Shown here piece after piece: positions 45,759 through 58,006 of a stretch of 64,000 bases of DNA. Under the pieces are notes generated by a model that was not told where the DNA came from, ran no database searches, and saw only the letters and a program-made list of their open reading frames with translations. The stretch spans positions 281,099-345,098 of the forward strand of contig MCFE01000001.1 in the NCBI GenBank assembly GCA_002104905.1, written 5' to 3'. Position 1 is the stretch's first letter; each line of letters starts with the position of its first letter. The DNA is from Basidiobolus meristosporus CBS 931.73. Taxonomy: Eukaryota > Basidiobolomycota > Basidiobolomycetes > Basidiobolales > Basidiobolaceae. Made by a program: the position numbers and the translations under genes.

Positions 45759-48503
45759 GGGGGGAGACAGTCACCAACAGGTGAAATCTTTATTTCAGTT
45801 GAAACAAAGAAGCCAGCGCTACTGTTGTAGCTTTGACACAAGAGTGTGTAGCTGAGGGGAATTTGTAGGTAAGTTAATAAGAAGTGATGATAGTTCTTCA
45901 GTGCTCAAGACACTGTTCAGTGGGAAGGGGGGTAGCAAGAGAGGTAAGAATGACTTGTGAACAACATTAATGAGGGGAATGTGATAAGGATTGATATTCA
46001 TCATAAAGGGAGTGTGCTGCTGCAGATATTGCTGCCAAAGGTCTGTCAAGTACTTCAGGTAGGCCAGCTTGGGTTTTTCTGACTGCAGAATATATTGAGC
46101 AAACTTCTTGACTTCAGGATCTCCAAGTATAGTTCTCCAGCAGGAGCCAGGTGTAGTGTGGTGTGTTCACTTCCAAGCCTTAATCAGTGGGTTGTTGCAG
46201 TTGTGAAGTCAGACGTATAGTCTGGTTCTAAGGTAGAGAAGTCTGATCTTATAGGGCATGAACCCAAAAGAACCAAGAATAGCATGTCTGTAGGGGCATT
46301 CAGGCAGATGAGGCACCAAGGAGGTAATGCACCATACTGCAAACTTGTCAAGCTTAGTGCAGTCTCTAGAAGTAAGAGAGAGAAGTGGTAAGCCAAATTC
46401 CAGGACAGGGAAGACAAACTGCTTGAGTAGAAGGAGGCAGCTGGGAGCTGAAGTTGTAGGAGGAGTAACAGCCAACAGCTTGTGGAGTGCCTGTCTTGCC
46501 AGGATAATTCTCTTCTTCAGGTGTGCTCCAGAGTCTAGTCCAGTAGGAAGGAAAGGAAAGCCAAGATATGTAGCAGAAACCTGAGCAGGTAGAGTGGAGT
46601 TCTCCAAGTTGATGGGAGAGCCCAAAGGTACTGTCTTTGCAATGGAAAGCTGGAGTTTATTCTTCTGCAGATACTGGTGGATGGTCTGGGAGTCTTGTTG
46701 CACATTGGAGGAGGATATTCTGATGTCATCAGCAAAGAGAGTAACCAGGCAGTCAGCTGAGAGTCTTGGGAAATCATTCAGGAAGATGGCAAACAGTATA
46801 GGACCAAGCACAGAGCCTTGAACCACTCCATTAGGAACTGAGAACACAGCTGATTGCTCACTTGGGTGCAGAATTCTTGCTTGTGGATCCAGAAACAGAG
46901 ACCTGACAAGGAGGGTGAGAGAGGTACTGGAGAAGCATTGCAACTTGGACCAAAGCAGATTTCTGTCAACCAAATCAAAGGCCTTAGTAATATCAAACAG
47001 AACTGAGGGATACTTGCACTGGAGAGAGTGATCTTGGCAAAGTATGACTGCATATTCCAAGGAGAGGCCAGGAACAAAGCCAAACTGTGCAGGATGAAAC
47101 TTGAGGGAGTCAGAGTAGAGCTCCTGAGCAAGCAGAAGCTCAAACACCTTTCTGCAGGTGGGCAGCAGAGATATTGGCCTGTAGGAGCTAGGATCCAGGT
47201 GCTTTCCTTTACCCTTGTACAGTGGCAGAACATTTGCAAAGGACCATTCCTCAGGAGTAGAAAGCTGGGCTGAGCATTGCTGAAACAGTGGAAGCAGAAG
47301 TGCAGACATGGCCTTGGTACTAGTCTTCAGAAGCTCATAGGAGATTGTGTCCACACCTGGAGCAGTAGAGTTGGGAAGCCTCTTGAGCACATTATGGATT
47401 CTCCCTTGATCAAGTGCAAGTGGGATGGGCAGAGTCTTGAAGTCAGGATGAAAGCCAGGAGTTGAGTACTGCTTCGTAGAGAAGAATATGTTAGCCAGCT
47501 GCTCTGTTGAAGGTAACTTCCTGGAAGAGGGCCTCATTGCCCTGTAGAGTCTTGATACTGTTCTTGTTATAGAGTTGGAAGATTGCAGAGGCAAGGAACT
47601 CATAATATGATCCCAGAGCTGAGTATGCAGAGTGTGGTGAATTGCCTTGGAGTGGTGTATTGCTGTCAGGAGGAGTTTCTCTGTTTTTGGGTTAGGGAAA
47701 CTCAGGTAGCTTTGTTGCAGGGCTGAAACAATGGATTCCCATTTTCTTGAGGTAACAGCAGTAGTCTTGCATGGCAGTGAGAGGGAGGCAGACACCAGAA
47801 TCAGATGCTTCACAAAGAGCCAGGCATAGTTGAGATCATCTGGCAGAGAAAGTAGCACACTGGCAAGCTTCAAGTAGTTCCCAAAGTCTTTCTTCTGATT
47901 CTTGGTAGCTTTGTGGGTGAGCACAGTAAGTTTTGGCAGCTTCTTCTTCACAACTGGTTGCATAGAAAGGGACCAGGCTGGATGGTCAGAGGCTCTTAAG
48001 GATCTTAGCTCAGCTCCAGAGAATTGCTTAACTTTGTTCACAAAGTAGAGGGCAGCAGCAGAAGGGCAGATCCAGTCAACACATCTTTTCTCAGATTGAG
48101 CACCTAGTGCTAGCAGATGGCTTTCTCTCAGGAAGTTCAGTAGGAATGTAGACCTTAGCTTCATTCGTGCAGTCAGAGTAGTCTTGTTCTCAGGATGGGG
48201 AATGTTGAGATCTCCAAGCAAGATAATAGGTGTTGATATAGATTGCTGGTATTGCTGAGCTTTCTGGCATATAACTTGCACTTCCTGAAGGGCAAGACTT
48301 GGAGGCAGATAGCAGAGCACCAGACTGATAGTTGGCAACTGGAGAGCAGCACAGTAAGGGGAGTAAAGAGGAACACAGAGCTGAGGAGTATTGATGGTAG
48401 AAGAGATGAAGCAGATAGAGGAGGTATTCTTTGTTCTAGGAGTAGAAAAGCAATATAGATTAGTCAAAAGTATAGAGGGTAGCTGGACATCAATCAAACA
48501 CAG
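45759..48503 (-). mobile_element. LINE copy IV (family 1), APE-RT element with C-terminal stops
   Basis: Nearly identical to copy V over its length. The main frame gives an endonuclease part (ILLGDLNIPHPEN; SDHPAWSLSM), RT (APGVDTISYELL, PLYKGKGKHLDPSSYRPISL, VLFDITKAFDLVDRNLL, GVVQGSVLGPILF, VTLFADDIRIS) and a C-terminal region. Two in-frame TGA stops near 46207 and 46167 sit where V has AGA, so the tail is cut off. The 3' side (+ strand) is TAGGGTTAGGGGGG; the sense 5' side at 48503 runs straight into GGGTTAGGGTTAGGG. The endonuclease N-terminus is missing. Confidence 0.9.
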
Positions 48504-48519
48504 GGTTAGGGTTAGGGTA
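48504..48519 (+). repeat. Interstitial telomeric repeat
   Basis: About two and a half TTAGGG units directly at the sense 5' end of LINE copy IV. They mark former telomeric sequence into which the element inserted. Confidence 0.85.
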
Positions 48520-48554
48520 TAGGAGTTGTGGTAAGGGCTACAAAGGGTAAGAAA

Positions 48555-48630
48555 GCAGGGGGTCTGGGGGCCGCAGTCACCCAGAAAATAAAATAAGCAG
48601 GGGGTATGGGGGATGCAATCCCCCATACTG
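48555..48630. repeat. Two tandem GC-rich hairpin elements
   Basis: Two related units start with AGCAGGGGGT. The second forms a perfect 11-bp stem (48604-48614 with 48618-48628) around a 3-base loop. The first is a decayed version. They are GC-rich islands in AT-rich surroundings. Confidence 0.7.
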
Positions 48631-49943
48631 CTCTTTCTTTATTAAGATTCCTTTCAATTTCCTCTGTTTTCTTTACTTTAATTTTATCCTAACCCTTCCT
48701 AACCCTAAACACTTTTTTTCCATTTTTCATTTTTTATTCAAATTACCATAAATATTGAGACTTATTCTTTGCTCACTGAGTATTCTTACTATCTCACCGT
48801 TAATTGTTATCCTTTTAGCCCTTTATCAATATTGAAATAAAAAAATTGAAAATCAATTATCCTATAAATTTTAGACCAAATATATAGATTTGAAATATTA
48901 TTAACTTTATATCATTGCTAAAGTCTAGCTCTTTGCTAATGCATATTTATATATGTTATAACTTACTTAAGACTTGTATCATTATATAGCAAGTTAAATA
49001 TCTTTTAATAAAGTTATATATATCATGATAAAATTTATTACAAAAATAAGGAACTCTCTGATGTTTTGGGCAACCTATATCATGCATGACTAATGTTACT
49101 CATGGATTGATGAATCAATTTAAATCCCAGTAGCCCAATTTAAAAATATTTCCAATGATTTTATAGTGAAAAATGACCGCATAATATAAAGTAATTATGA
49201 TATTTTTAATATCCAGAGTATAATAATATAAGTTGGTAGAATTACATACCTGTAACACATTTAACCTGCACATCATACACAGCCTGGAGAATGTCATTTG
49301 ATTTTTTATAGATATACCAGCTACACAAAACACATGTTGCAGAGTAACAACTGTGTGGCATTCAAGTGTAAAAGAAATCTTGCACCATGAACAAACAGAA
49401 AATTGAGAGCACATCTAATCTGCATTGCATAGGTAACTCCAGAATCAACCAACAAATTAGTTTGGTGATTATGCCTCTTTGACAGCTAAATCAAATGATT
49501 GGGTGTTATAAGAGTTGAAAAAAAACAAGTGTGCAGTGCTAAACTGCTTCAGAAGATCATAACCATGTTCAACATTTATGATTAGAGTAATTTATATATA
49601 ACAGAGTGGTTGATAAAGTATTTATTATACTTCTGGGTAGCAGAGGGATAGCTAAAATAATAATTATTATATTGTAGATACATCAGATAGTTTGCAGATA
49701 GATGAATCAGCAATTGAAATTGAAAAATTTACAATTGAATGTGGAGTAATATATTAAGAATAAAGTTGGTTGAATTTAGTGGTGATAATAGTTCAGATTA
49801 AAGCAAATATTTGAAATTGTTGGAGTATCAGTCATAGTTGACTAGAAAATAAAGAAATATATATAATAAGCAGGGTTAGCCAGATTCATATGAGGCAAAG
49901 TAGACTTTGACGTTATTCAGTGATTAAAAGTTTCGTAAAGTAG
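48631..49943. other. AT-rich subtelomeric spacer
   Basis: Strongly AT-rich, without a recognised gene. It ends at the TATA element before the ORF at 50012. Confidence 0.5.
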
Positions 49944-49954
49944 TATAAATAAGG
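49944..49954 (+). promoter_or_regulatory. TATA box upstream of ORF 50012
   Basis: TATAAATAAGG lies 60-70 bp before the ATG at 50012. It is a plausible promoter for the first gene of the helicase-recombinase cluster. Confidence 0.4.
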
Positions 49955-50011
49955 TTCATAGTAAAATTCTGAAGATAGAAAACAATCAGCCAAGATAATA
50001 CATATCAAGAT

Positions 50012-50479
50012 ATGAGCCAAAGAGTACAATATTGTTATGCAAATCTCCCTACACATAGAGGAGATTTGCTCTTTAAGAATAGTATTACATGGAAATCAGC
50101 CCCTAGTGGTAAAGCACCTGAAAAGAAATCAAATAGCGCTTGTAGTGATGTAACTACAAATGAAGAAACAGATACTACTACTGCTAAATTAACCTTTGGA
50201 AGTATAACACACTTACAAGAGGTCCAGAGAAGAGGGGCAGAGCAATTGGTTCATCTTCAAAGACAGAGGACAATAGCAATTGAAAAGTTTTGTACTCATC
50301 TACAACTGGATCAAACCATGCCACATTATCCAGTTCTTCAGGTTGCCTACTTAGATTATGAACGCATGAAGAACAATGAGGCAGAGGCTGATAAATTAAC
50401 AGCTGATCAGTTGAATGATTTGATTAAGCAGGCAGAAGAAATGTCTTGCAATTGCAATGATAGTCCTTCCACAGGTTAG
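50012..50479 (+). CDS. Hypothetical protein, first ORF of the helicase-recombinase cluster
   Basis: 155 aa, starting MSQRVQYCYANLPTHRGDLL, with a helical, charged C-terminal half (AYLDYERMKNNEAEADKLTA) and a Cys pair near the end (SCNCNDS). The reading frame ends at ACAG|GTTAG, so the last codons may instead be a splice donor leading to a further exon. No family recognised. It lacks the in-frame stops seen in the helicase remnant. Confidence 0.45.
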   Translation: MSQRVQYCYANLPTHRGDLLFKNSITWKSAPSGKAPEKKSNSACSDVTTNEETDTTTAKLTFGSITHLQEVQRRGAEQLVHLQRQRTIAIEKFCTHLQLDQTMPHYPVLQVAYLDYERMKNNEAEADKLTADQLNDLIKQAEEMSCNCNDSPSTG

Positions 50480-50739
50480 TATTTAGTGTCAGTTGTTATT
50501 ACATATAGGTATTTATATATGTTGTTTATTTCAAAATAATGAGAGTTAGCTCATCCAATCATAAACTAATTCTACAATATTGATATAAAATATATGTTTC
50601 ACCAAAGCTTTAATGTAAACCAAAATGAAACATGTAGTGATAAATAATTAAAGAGTAAAACTCATGCTCTATTACATTTATAAAAAATAAGTAGTGGTCA
50701 AGCAAAAGGAAGGATGGAAATTACTTGTTTCCATAAAAT

Positions 50740-51450
50740 ATGGATAAAAGATCATCAGAAGCAGAAAATACTGTTACGGTTGATTTAACGCAACGTAGGA
50801 GACAAAGAAGAACTAACAGAAGGCAGAGGCCTGAAGAAAGAGGAGAAGATCAAGCAGACAATTCCTGGGAAGTAAATGAAGAAGTAGTGAAAGTTACCCC
50901 TAAACAATGTTGGAGTAATCCAGTTGTGGAGGCTTTGGCTATGGTGCAAACAGAGCTTCCTGAATACTCATCCACTTCACACCACAAAATATTGCAAAGT
51001 ATGTGCCAAAAGATTATTACAATGCAACATACAATAGACAATCTGAAAAAAAAGAATGATGGACTCCAAATGCAAATCAAATATAATTTCCACCACTCAA
51101 CACAAGCATTAATAGCAGAAATGTTATTGAGTCTGTTAAGGAGCAGTACTCTGGAGGGGTGATTGATGTCAAAACCCTCAGTTGAAGGCGTTTTACTGAT
51201 ACAACTGCACCAGTTACACCATCTACAAGCAGTCAAGCAGAGAGACCATCAACCACCAATGAAGATGAAGAACAGCGTGTTACTTGTGGTGCGCATCCAG
51301 ATGAAGATATTGTAGATAGTATCATGGAATCACACTCATCAATTACTTCATGTAAAAGGCCACAATTACAGCCCCACCTACAGAAATACCAGTTTCAGGT
51401 ACATCAATGCCACCATTGCTGCCACCACTACCACTGCCATCAACAATATC
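50740..51450 (+). pseudogene. Hypothetical Arg-rich protein, probably broken
   Basis: The first 140 codons read MDKRSSEAENTVTVDLTQ and then a basic stretch (RRRQRRTNRRQRPEERGED), followed by a helical segment (ILQSMCQKIITMQHTIDNLK). After about 51100 the likely coding frame changes, to VIESVKEQYSGGVIDVKTL, and meets a TGA directly before RRF, where CGA (Arg) would fit. The downstream part is Ser/Thr/Glu-rich. Basic plus coiled-coil composition suggests DNA binding, but this is only a guess. Confidence 0.4.
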
Positions 51451-51649
51451 TTGAAGAAGTCAGATAAATAAAATCAATGATTCCTTTGTGTATTATGCAG
51501 AGTTTAATTGATATATTAATAAAGTATGCTTAGTGCATTATCTACTTGACTAATATTTAACTAGCCAGTTGTAGACTATAATGGATAAACTTGAGGCAAG
51601 CCACAAAGATGGTTACTCTGTTCATCATGGCAACAATAGATATGATGAC

Positions 51650-54489
51650 TGGAGAAAATGATTACAAACCGTATCAACAATGTCTTGGTTTATATCTGGC
51701 AGGAGTAATACCTGTTACTAGGCGCAGTTATTCTTTGGTGATGTCACACCTTCACTAAGAGACATCTTTTTATATGGTGGATATCTTGTAGAGCACTTGA
51801 GAGATTTATCATTGGAGGGTCACCATAGTAATAGTGGTAGGAGAAGTACCAGTGCCAGTAGCCAAAATTTCTCTCTAACAGGAATTTTTGGCAAACTTGA
51901 CTCTGGCATTTTGAGAATTAGAATGACTGATTTTAGAATACTGAAGATGCTAGAACCAGTACCCTAATGGACAGCAAAATAGTCAACCTATTTTTTCTGC
52001 AGGATACTAATACTAGAATGAGAGTCACAGGAAGACTCCTTCTTGGTAATAGTTGCACAAGTGATCACAAGAATCTTTATGTATTTGGTGGCTTTGAGGT
52101 AGAGAACAAAATTTCCAACCCAACAACTAACAAAAGTGGAGATGGAGAAAATATCAAAGCAGCAGCAACTATTCATTGTAAAGATAATTTCAATTGTAAA
52201 GATCCAAGTAAGCTACAAGTTATTTGTTACATGGATGCTGATCAGAATTGGAGAATGTGTAGTAGTAGTACCCTTCAAACTAAACCATTCATGGGGAACC
52301 CCAAAAACATGCCAACCCAACAAGCCTGGGCAATTCTAACATATGCATACAATTGCTTATTTCTACTTGGTGGATATGCCATTTCCAACACAAAAATACC
52401 TTTATTCCCACCAGAGGATACCCCCTTTTTAAATGAGTTTTATTGCTTGAGGCTATGCATTGGGACTTACAAGGAACTCTATATTCACTCCACAACTCAG
52501 AAGGAGTTGCTAGGAGATGCTACTTTGGTTGTCAATGAATCTGGAAATCTAATTCATTACATCAACAAGGGAAACGTTGCTTTTATGTATGACATTGATA
52601 ATAGAATATGAATTTATCCACCTGACCCAGCACAACATATTACTACCAAGCAACTTCTGGGACAAATACTCAATGAGTCAGCTGGAGTACCACTCATGAG
52701 TATAGATGGAAGAAACAATAGTTTACTTAGACAGAGTGCTGAGATTCTCAAAGTTCCTTTTAAGAATCATCAAATCTTTGGTGTGCATTGGCTTAAATAC
52801 ACAGAAATACTTCATAATGGAGTGCTGCCTGCAGATTCCATGGGGTTGGGGAAAACTCTAGAGATATTGAGCTTGATTGTGGAAACACCTATGCAACAAC
52901 CAAATCTCATTATTGTTCTATTATCATTACTATTGAATTGGCTAGAAGTAATCAAGAGCAAAGCACAAATATCAATTCATGAGATACATGTGTTCCATGG
53001 GAAATATTGAGCCATATGTACAGTTGATATGAAGGCCAAATGGATTGTCCTCACTACCTATCATATGCTTTGTTTAGAAGCAAAGAACTCTGGATCACCT
53101 ATCTGGAAGGTGGAATTTGGTTGAGTAGTAGCTGATGAAGCAGATATACTGAAGTACTATTCTGGTGGAAGCACAAACACAATAGCCAAGGTGAATGAAA
53201 AGTCCTTGATTCTTATCACTGTGACTCCTTTTCAAAATGATCTTATGGATATATACTTGTACTTTATTCTCTTTGGTCTATGGGAAGGCACTCCAGAGGA
53301 TTTTCAATGACTAATGAGTGAGGGGAAGAATGCTAATAGGCTTGTTGACTGGGTGGTGAAAAGATTAGGCCATATAGTTTTGTGACAAGTACCAGAGTCT
53401 CAACTTTTTGGAGAGAGAGCAGTATAAATGATTAATATACAAGAGCAGATTATTCTGTGTCAATTTTCCCTGGAAGAACAAAAGAAATATACTGAACTAC
53501 TAGGAGAACTGCCAAATGACATTGGTAAGATGGGAGCTAATACATATTTGCACCTATTTTCATGTCATCCATTCATGTATACCTGGAGCAGAGAGAAGAA
53601 TATTAATTTGCAATGAATGAATACTATTGACAGGGAAGAGGATGATGTAGAAGCTGTTTCTGCTGGTATTCTTGATGAGATAAGTACATTACTAGGTAGT
53701 GGAGACAAAGAAGAAGAAGCAGTAGCAAGTACATCTAATTCTAACCCCTCTTCATTGTTGCCCAAAATGACTTCTGAGCAAGTGGAAATAGATCACGCCA
53801 TTGATAACAATAATGCCACTCCCAATGAAGATATACTTAAAACAAACACCCAGCAAAGAGGTAATACTACAGAGGGGTTAGATTTGGAACAAGTCTTTAT
53901 GGAGGATTTTATTTCTGGTGTTGCTAATAACACAGTTAACAAACATAGTGTAAAGACACAGCAAGTGATTGATATCCTGCAAAAGGAGATACTTGCTAAT
54001 GGGGAGCACAATTGGGTTGTCATATTTTCCTCTTTTAATCTGATGCTTGATTTAATTGCATATTATTTGAAGAGAAATTCAATCCCTTTCCTTACTATAA
54101 CTGGATATACTCCAGTACAAGTTAAAAAAAGCAATCTCAAACAATTTGCACCACTAGTTCCAGAGAATGGAATCCAGGTTTTATTAATGAATCTTAAATG
54201 TGAAGCATTTGGGTTGAATTTATAGATGGTGTCAGTGGCAATCTTCACTGATAACTGGTGGAATCCGTTTGTTGAAGCCCAAGCAAAAGCTTGTGTATGG
54301 AGAGTGAATCAGCCAAAGGATGTAGTCAGTTACCAGCGGATAAAGCAGGATTCAATTGAGTCCCAAGGACTTATTGACAGTCAAACCCAAAAGCTTAACT
54401 TATTGACTAGAATGAGCAATACAATTGTTGATGAATCTTCCAAAGTTCCTATTTCTTTGAACCTTCAACGCAAGATGACATGTATGTAA
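51650..54489 (+). pseudogene. SNF2/Rad5-like helicase remnant with in-frame stops
   Basis: A long helicase-like gene. The upstream part (51650-51966) is in another frame. From 51967 to 54489 one frame runs without frameshift but with eight internal stops. Helicase motifs in order are HQIFGVHWLKYTEILHNGV, I: ADSMGLGKTLEIL, II: VVADEADILK, III: ITVTPFQNDLMDIY, then in the C-terminal lobe WVVIFSSFNLMLDLIAYYL, VLLMNLKCEAFGLNL and IFTDNWWNPFVEAQA, and the motif VI position RVNQPKDVVSYQRI. The motif order matches the Rad5/SNF2 class. Stops: TGA at 52609, 53008, 53122, 53308, 53383 and 53614, TAA at 53425, TAG at 54223. Most stand where Arg or Gln is expected. Confidence 0.8.
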
Positions 54490-54569
54490 GTCAATTATGT
54501 GGAGTACAGGATAAAGATGAAGACAAGGATACTGCAGCAGCTACTAGCACACCCTGTGACAATATTATA

Positions 54570-54604
<35 letters not shown>

Positions 54605-54665
54605 GAAAAGAAAAGAAAAGGAAAGCGAAAGGAGAAGGTTGTTGAATAGGATAGCAGTGCAGTAA
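54480..54665 (+). other. Acidic tail ORF with (GAT)n microsatellite
   Basis: Open frame that overlaps the end of the helicase remnant in another phase. It has a poly-Asp run from (GAT)n at about 54570-54602, followed by a Lys/Glu/Arg-rich end (LKRKEKESERRRLLNRIAVQ). It may be the true C-terminus of the helicase after an indel or intron. Confidence 0.4.
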
Positions 54666-55576
54666 TAGTAGTGTCTATATTGGGTTTCCTATATGGAATG
54701 TGCTAAATATTACTATTTGCTTGATCAAACTTGTATTAGGACTGCGTAATATAAATAAAGTAACTGAGTTGATTGCAATGTACACATGAATATAATATTT
54801 TTATTATGTGCAATAGTAACAAACAATTTAATATTTACAGATTGGGGGGGTGAATATCTCAATTGTGTGTGAGATAATAATTTAATAATGCTAGTATTGA
54901 CAGTAATGAAAAAATTGTTGTATTTGGTACTGCGCAAGACTGGAGTGCTCAAATATTTCATGATTGTATATTGTATATGTATGAGATGTGATTTGAGAAA
55001 GACAGTCTTAATGATAGTTGAAATGATACTCATGTGAAAATCTGTTGTGTTAGATGCGCGCATGGCTCAGAGTAAATGGTTTGTCATGAATACTTATATA
55101 GGGAAATTGAAGCAAATCAATCTTAGTATTAGGTGTTGTAGATATGATTTGATGGGCAAATAAATTACATTTGAAACCAAACGGAGTTGATACATTATAA
55201 AATTTCATTGAATCAAATTTACTCCTGATCACCATGCTGTATTATGGCAACAGACTTTAGACTTTGATAGAGTACTCTAAATCTTCAAGATATTACCAAG
55301 ATATATATCCCATTAAACTCGTTTTAGGTTTTAATCCTTTACTTGTCTGAAGAACCTAGTGGTTAATACACTGAATAGTTTTACACATACAAACAATAAT
55401 GAACTGCCAAAAAGAAATAGGTAAGAGTCTATATACATGATTAACATTAAATACAAACAGAAGAAATTGGTAGAAACTTGCATGTTTTATTAATCTAATA
55501 CTATTGTAGCTAATGTAACTAAGAATCCAAGAAAAATAAGAAGAAAAGGCAAAAAAAAGGTGTGTAGAGGTAGAGG
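54666..55576. other. AT-rich spacer
   Basis: No gene recognised between the helicase remnant and the next ORF. Confidence 0.45.
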
Positions 55577-55969
55577 GTGCAGAGGAGGAGGAGAGGAGAA
55601 GGAAGGCATACAAAGCCCCAGAAGAATCTCACAAAATTGGCAGAGGTGCCAGAAGAGGTACAAAACAGAATCAATCAGAGTGAAAGCAATCAAGTCATCC
55701 TTATTCAAGCAGTCAACAGCTTTGCCTTGGCATTAGAACAAGCCAGTATTGGTGTTGGTAGATCAGCAGGGAATTTTGTACAAGACAGGGATGCTAAGTG
55801 TAAAGTAATCCAATGGCAACATAATCTACCTTCCTCTTATCTGTTGAATAACCAACCAAAGAAGAGGATGAGCAATATAGAAGATAATGGAGAACAAAAT
55901 AATTCATCAGTTTCTAAAGGTAAAGTAACATCTGTTATGTTAATCTACAAAGTTTTCCAAGAATGCTAA
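55577..55969 (+). CDS. Hypothetical ORF upstream of the recombinase-like gene
   Basis: 130 codons, beginning with a basic segment (MQRRRRGEGRHTKPQKN) and continuing with a helical stretch (QVILIQAVNSFALALEQASI). A donor-like GGTAAAG at about 55920 and an acceptor-like CCTTAG near 56005 suggest it is a 5' exon of the gene that continues to 58006. No family recognised. Confidence 0.3.
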   Translation: MQRRRRGEGRHTKPQKNLTKLAEVPEEVQNRINQSESNQVILIQAVNSFALALEQASIGVGRSAGNFVQDRDAKCKVIQWQHNLPSSYLLNNQPKKRMSNIEDNGEQNNSSVSKGKVTSVMLIYKVFQEC

Positions 55970-56285
55970 TTATGTTAATATATTGCTAATTGATATATCC
56001 TTAGTTGCTACATATGCTACCACTGCTACAATATCAGATAAGAAGACTGCTGCTGCTTCCAGTATTTTTCAAAACACTATTCTGTTGATTGTAAAACCAA
56101 AATGCTTGTTCTAATGAGATAATTTCCAAAAGCAACTGACATATATTGAGATTCTGAGCAGCAAGAGTGATGAAGATAATGATACTCATTGCTTAACAAG
56201 GAAGGAAGGAACTGGTCATGATGATAGTTTCCATATTACTGCCAATTGTGATGAAAGTGATGGTATTTGCAATAATCAGAGCTCT

Positions 56286-58006
56286 GTGAAAACTAACAAA
56301 GTGGTAGAGGCTGAGATTGTGGTTAATAGTGTAGCAAAATCATTGGATAATTTAACACCTGGTTCAGATTTACCAGAACAACAAATCTCACCTTTGAGCT
56401 CCCCTGGAGAATCAGCAAACAAAGTTTATCCAACTTGTAAAGAATTTGATGCAGCAATACAAGATTTGTTACTCTTTTTGTCAAGTTCACAAAAGAACAA
56501 AGATCTTACTAGAGAAGTATCTATATCAGAAATCAAAAGTTTTACCAATGATATTATGATTAATGAGGCATCCTGCACAGCTTCTTTGGTAGCAGTAGTG
56601 ACTGGTAACAAAGAAGCCATTGAACAAGGTAGGCTGCTTTGTCATTATGATACTCCTATGAGTGCAGCTGAGTTAAAGTTACTTGTCTCAATGCATCAGG
56701 AGTTCCTGGCATTTTGGTTAGAAGTATTCTACCAGGAGCCTGGAAGGATGACATGCATTCTACATGGGAATCAAGGCCTTAAAGGGATTTCATCCACTCA
56801 GGCAAACATCTATAGGAATGCATCAATCAAACAGTTCTTGCTGTTGTCTATAAGGATCTCTAATGCAAATCTCAAAAATCAAGACAAATGTTGGGCTGTG
56901 GTTGCTAAAAAGGAAAATGTAAAGTCATATATACTGGTGAGAAGGTTTTAACATGGTTCAGCCCTGCTTAGCTCATCCACAATGAATAATATTTTACATC
57001 ATTTATTGAAAGCGGTGTACTTATATAATATCTGCTATAATCCCCAAACAAAAAATGCGCCAAATGTGTGCTACAAAGTTGAGATGTACTTAAATGCACT
57101 AGGAAGCTTTGCTGGACAAATGAAAAATCAAAATAGATTACTTTGTCAACAACAAAAGCAAATTGAGTGTATAGTGGAAGAAGCAGGGCTAACTGATAGA
57201 TAGATAAGCATATTATTCTCAGGGCTTTTGAGGAATATGCAGACTATCCTAGAGACAGTTTTGCCCTTGGATGAGTTGTCATATGCAGTATTAGAGAACA
57301 CCAAACTAAACCAGCAGCAACAGAGTACTTTGGGGATATGGAGTTTGTAACAGCTAAAAGTGGGAGAATGATTACCTACCTGACTGAAACCACTCAAAGC
57401 AAGGAGTCACCTCATCGTCTGCTTTGTCAGTTATCAGTAAGGTTCCAACAGTTACTTTATACTGCCATTTAAATTTCAGCACCAAGTAGGAGATATAAGC
57501 CACTGGCTTATATGTTATTACGTTTGTCATATCAGCATTCTGCAAAAGATATCCGGTATTCAGGGGAGCAGAATGTAATGTATGATCCCAAGAATGAACA
57601 GTTTATTTTTAATCTCAACAAAGATAAGCGTCCAGGTGGTACTTTATTGTCAATGCCAGTAGAGTTGACCAAGTACATCATCTACTGGATTTCTTTGCTT
57701 TGCCCAACATGGGTACTGAATCAAGGCCAAGGTCACCCATATTTCTTTACTCGGTTATGTGGGAAGGGGAGTCTTGATCCGCAATGTACTGGCACTCTAT
57801 TCCTAGCTGCAATTTGGCAGGTGTTTTCTGATTCAAACAGATCATTTGATCAGAGAGAATTTCGCCGCTGGTGTTCTGGTTATGGAATATCATATGGCTT
57901 AGTTGATGAATATGCTGCTGCTATGAATCATCATCCATCCACGGCCAGACAGATCTACGCCCCTGAAACCCAGGAATCATTATCTACTACTGCTATTAAC
58001 CATTAA
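56286..58006 (+). pseudogene. Tyrosine-recombinase-like protein, probably broken
   Basis: Open pieces at 56286-56951, 56982-57203 and 57512-58006. The last one looks like the catalytic C-terminus of a tyrosine recombinase of the Crypton/integrase kind: MPVELTKYIIYWISLL, FTRLCGKG, FDQREFRRWCSGYG (box II Arg region), GLVDEYAAAMNHH and then PSTARQIYAP, with His and the candidate catalytic Tyr spaced as in that class. The earlier pieces are helical (FDAAIQDLLLFLSSS, AELKLLVSMHQEFLAFWL) and could be the DNA-binding part. Stops such as TAG at 57201 separate them; introns (donor GTAAGG near 57439, acceptor before 57480) are also possible. Assignment rests on motif pattern only. Confidence 0.5.

Noticed and set aside
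51967-54489. Reassigned TGA codon (alternative genetic code)
   Set aside because: Several intact genes here end in TGA (NPR3, the HEXXH protein, the CCDC6-like gene, the formin), and TAA and TAG also interrupt the helicase frame.
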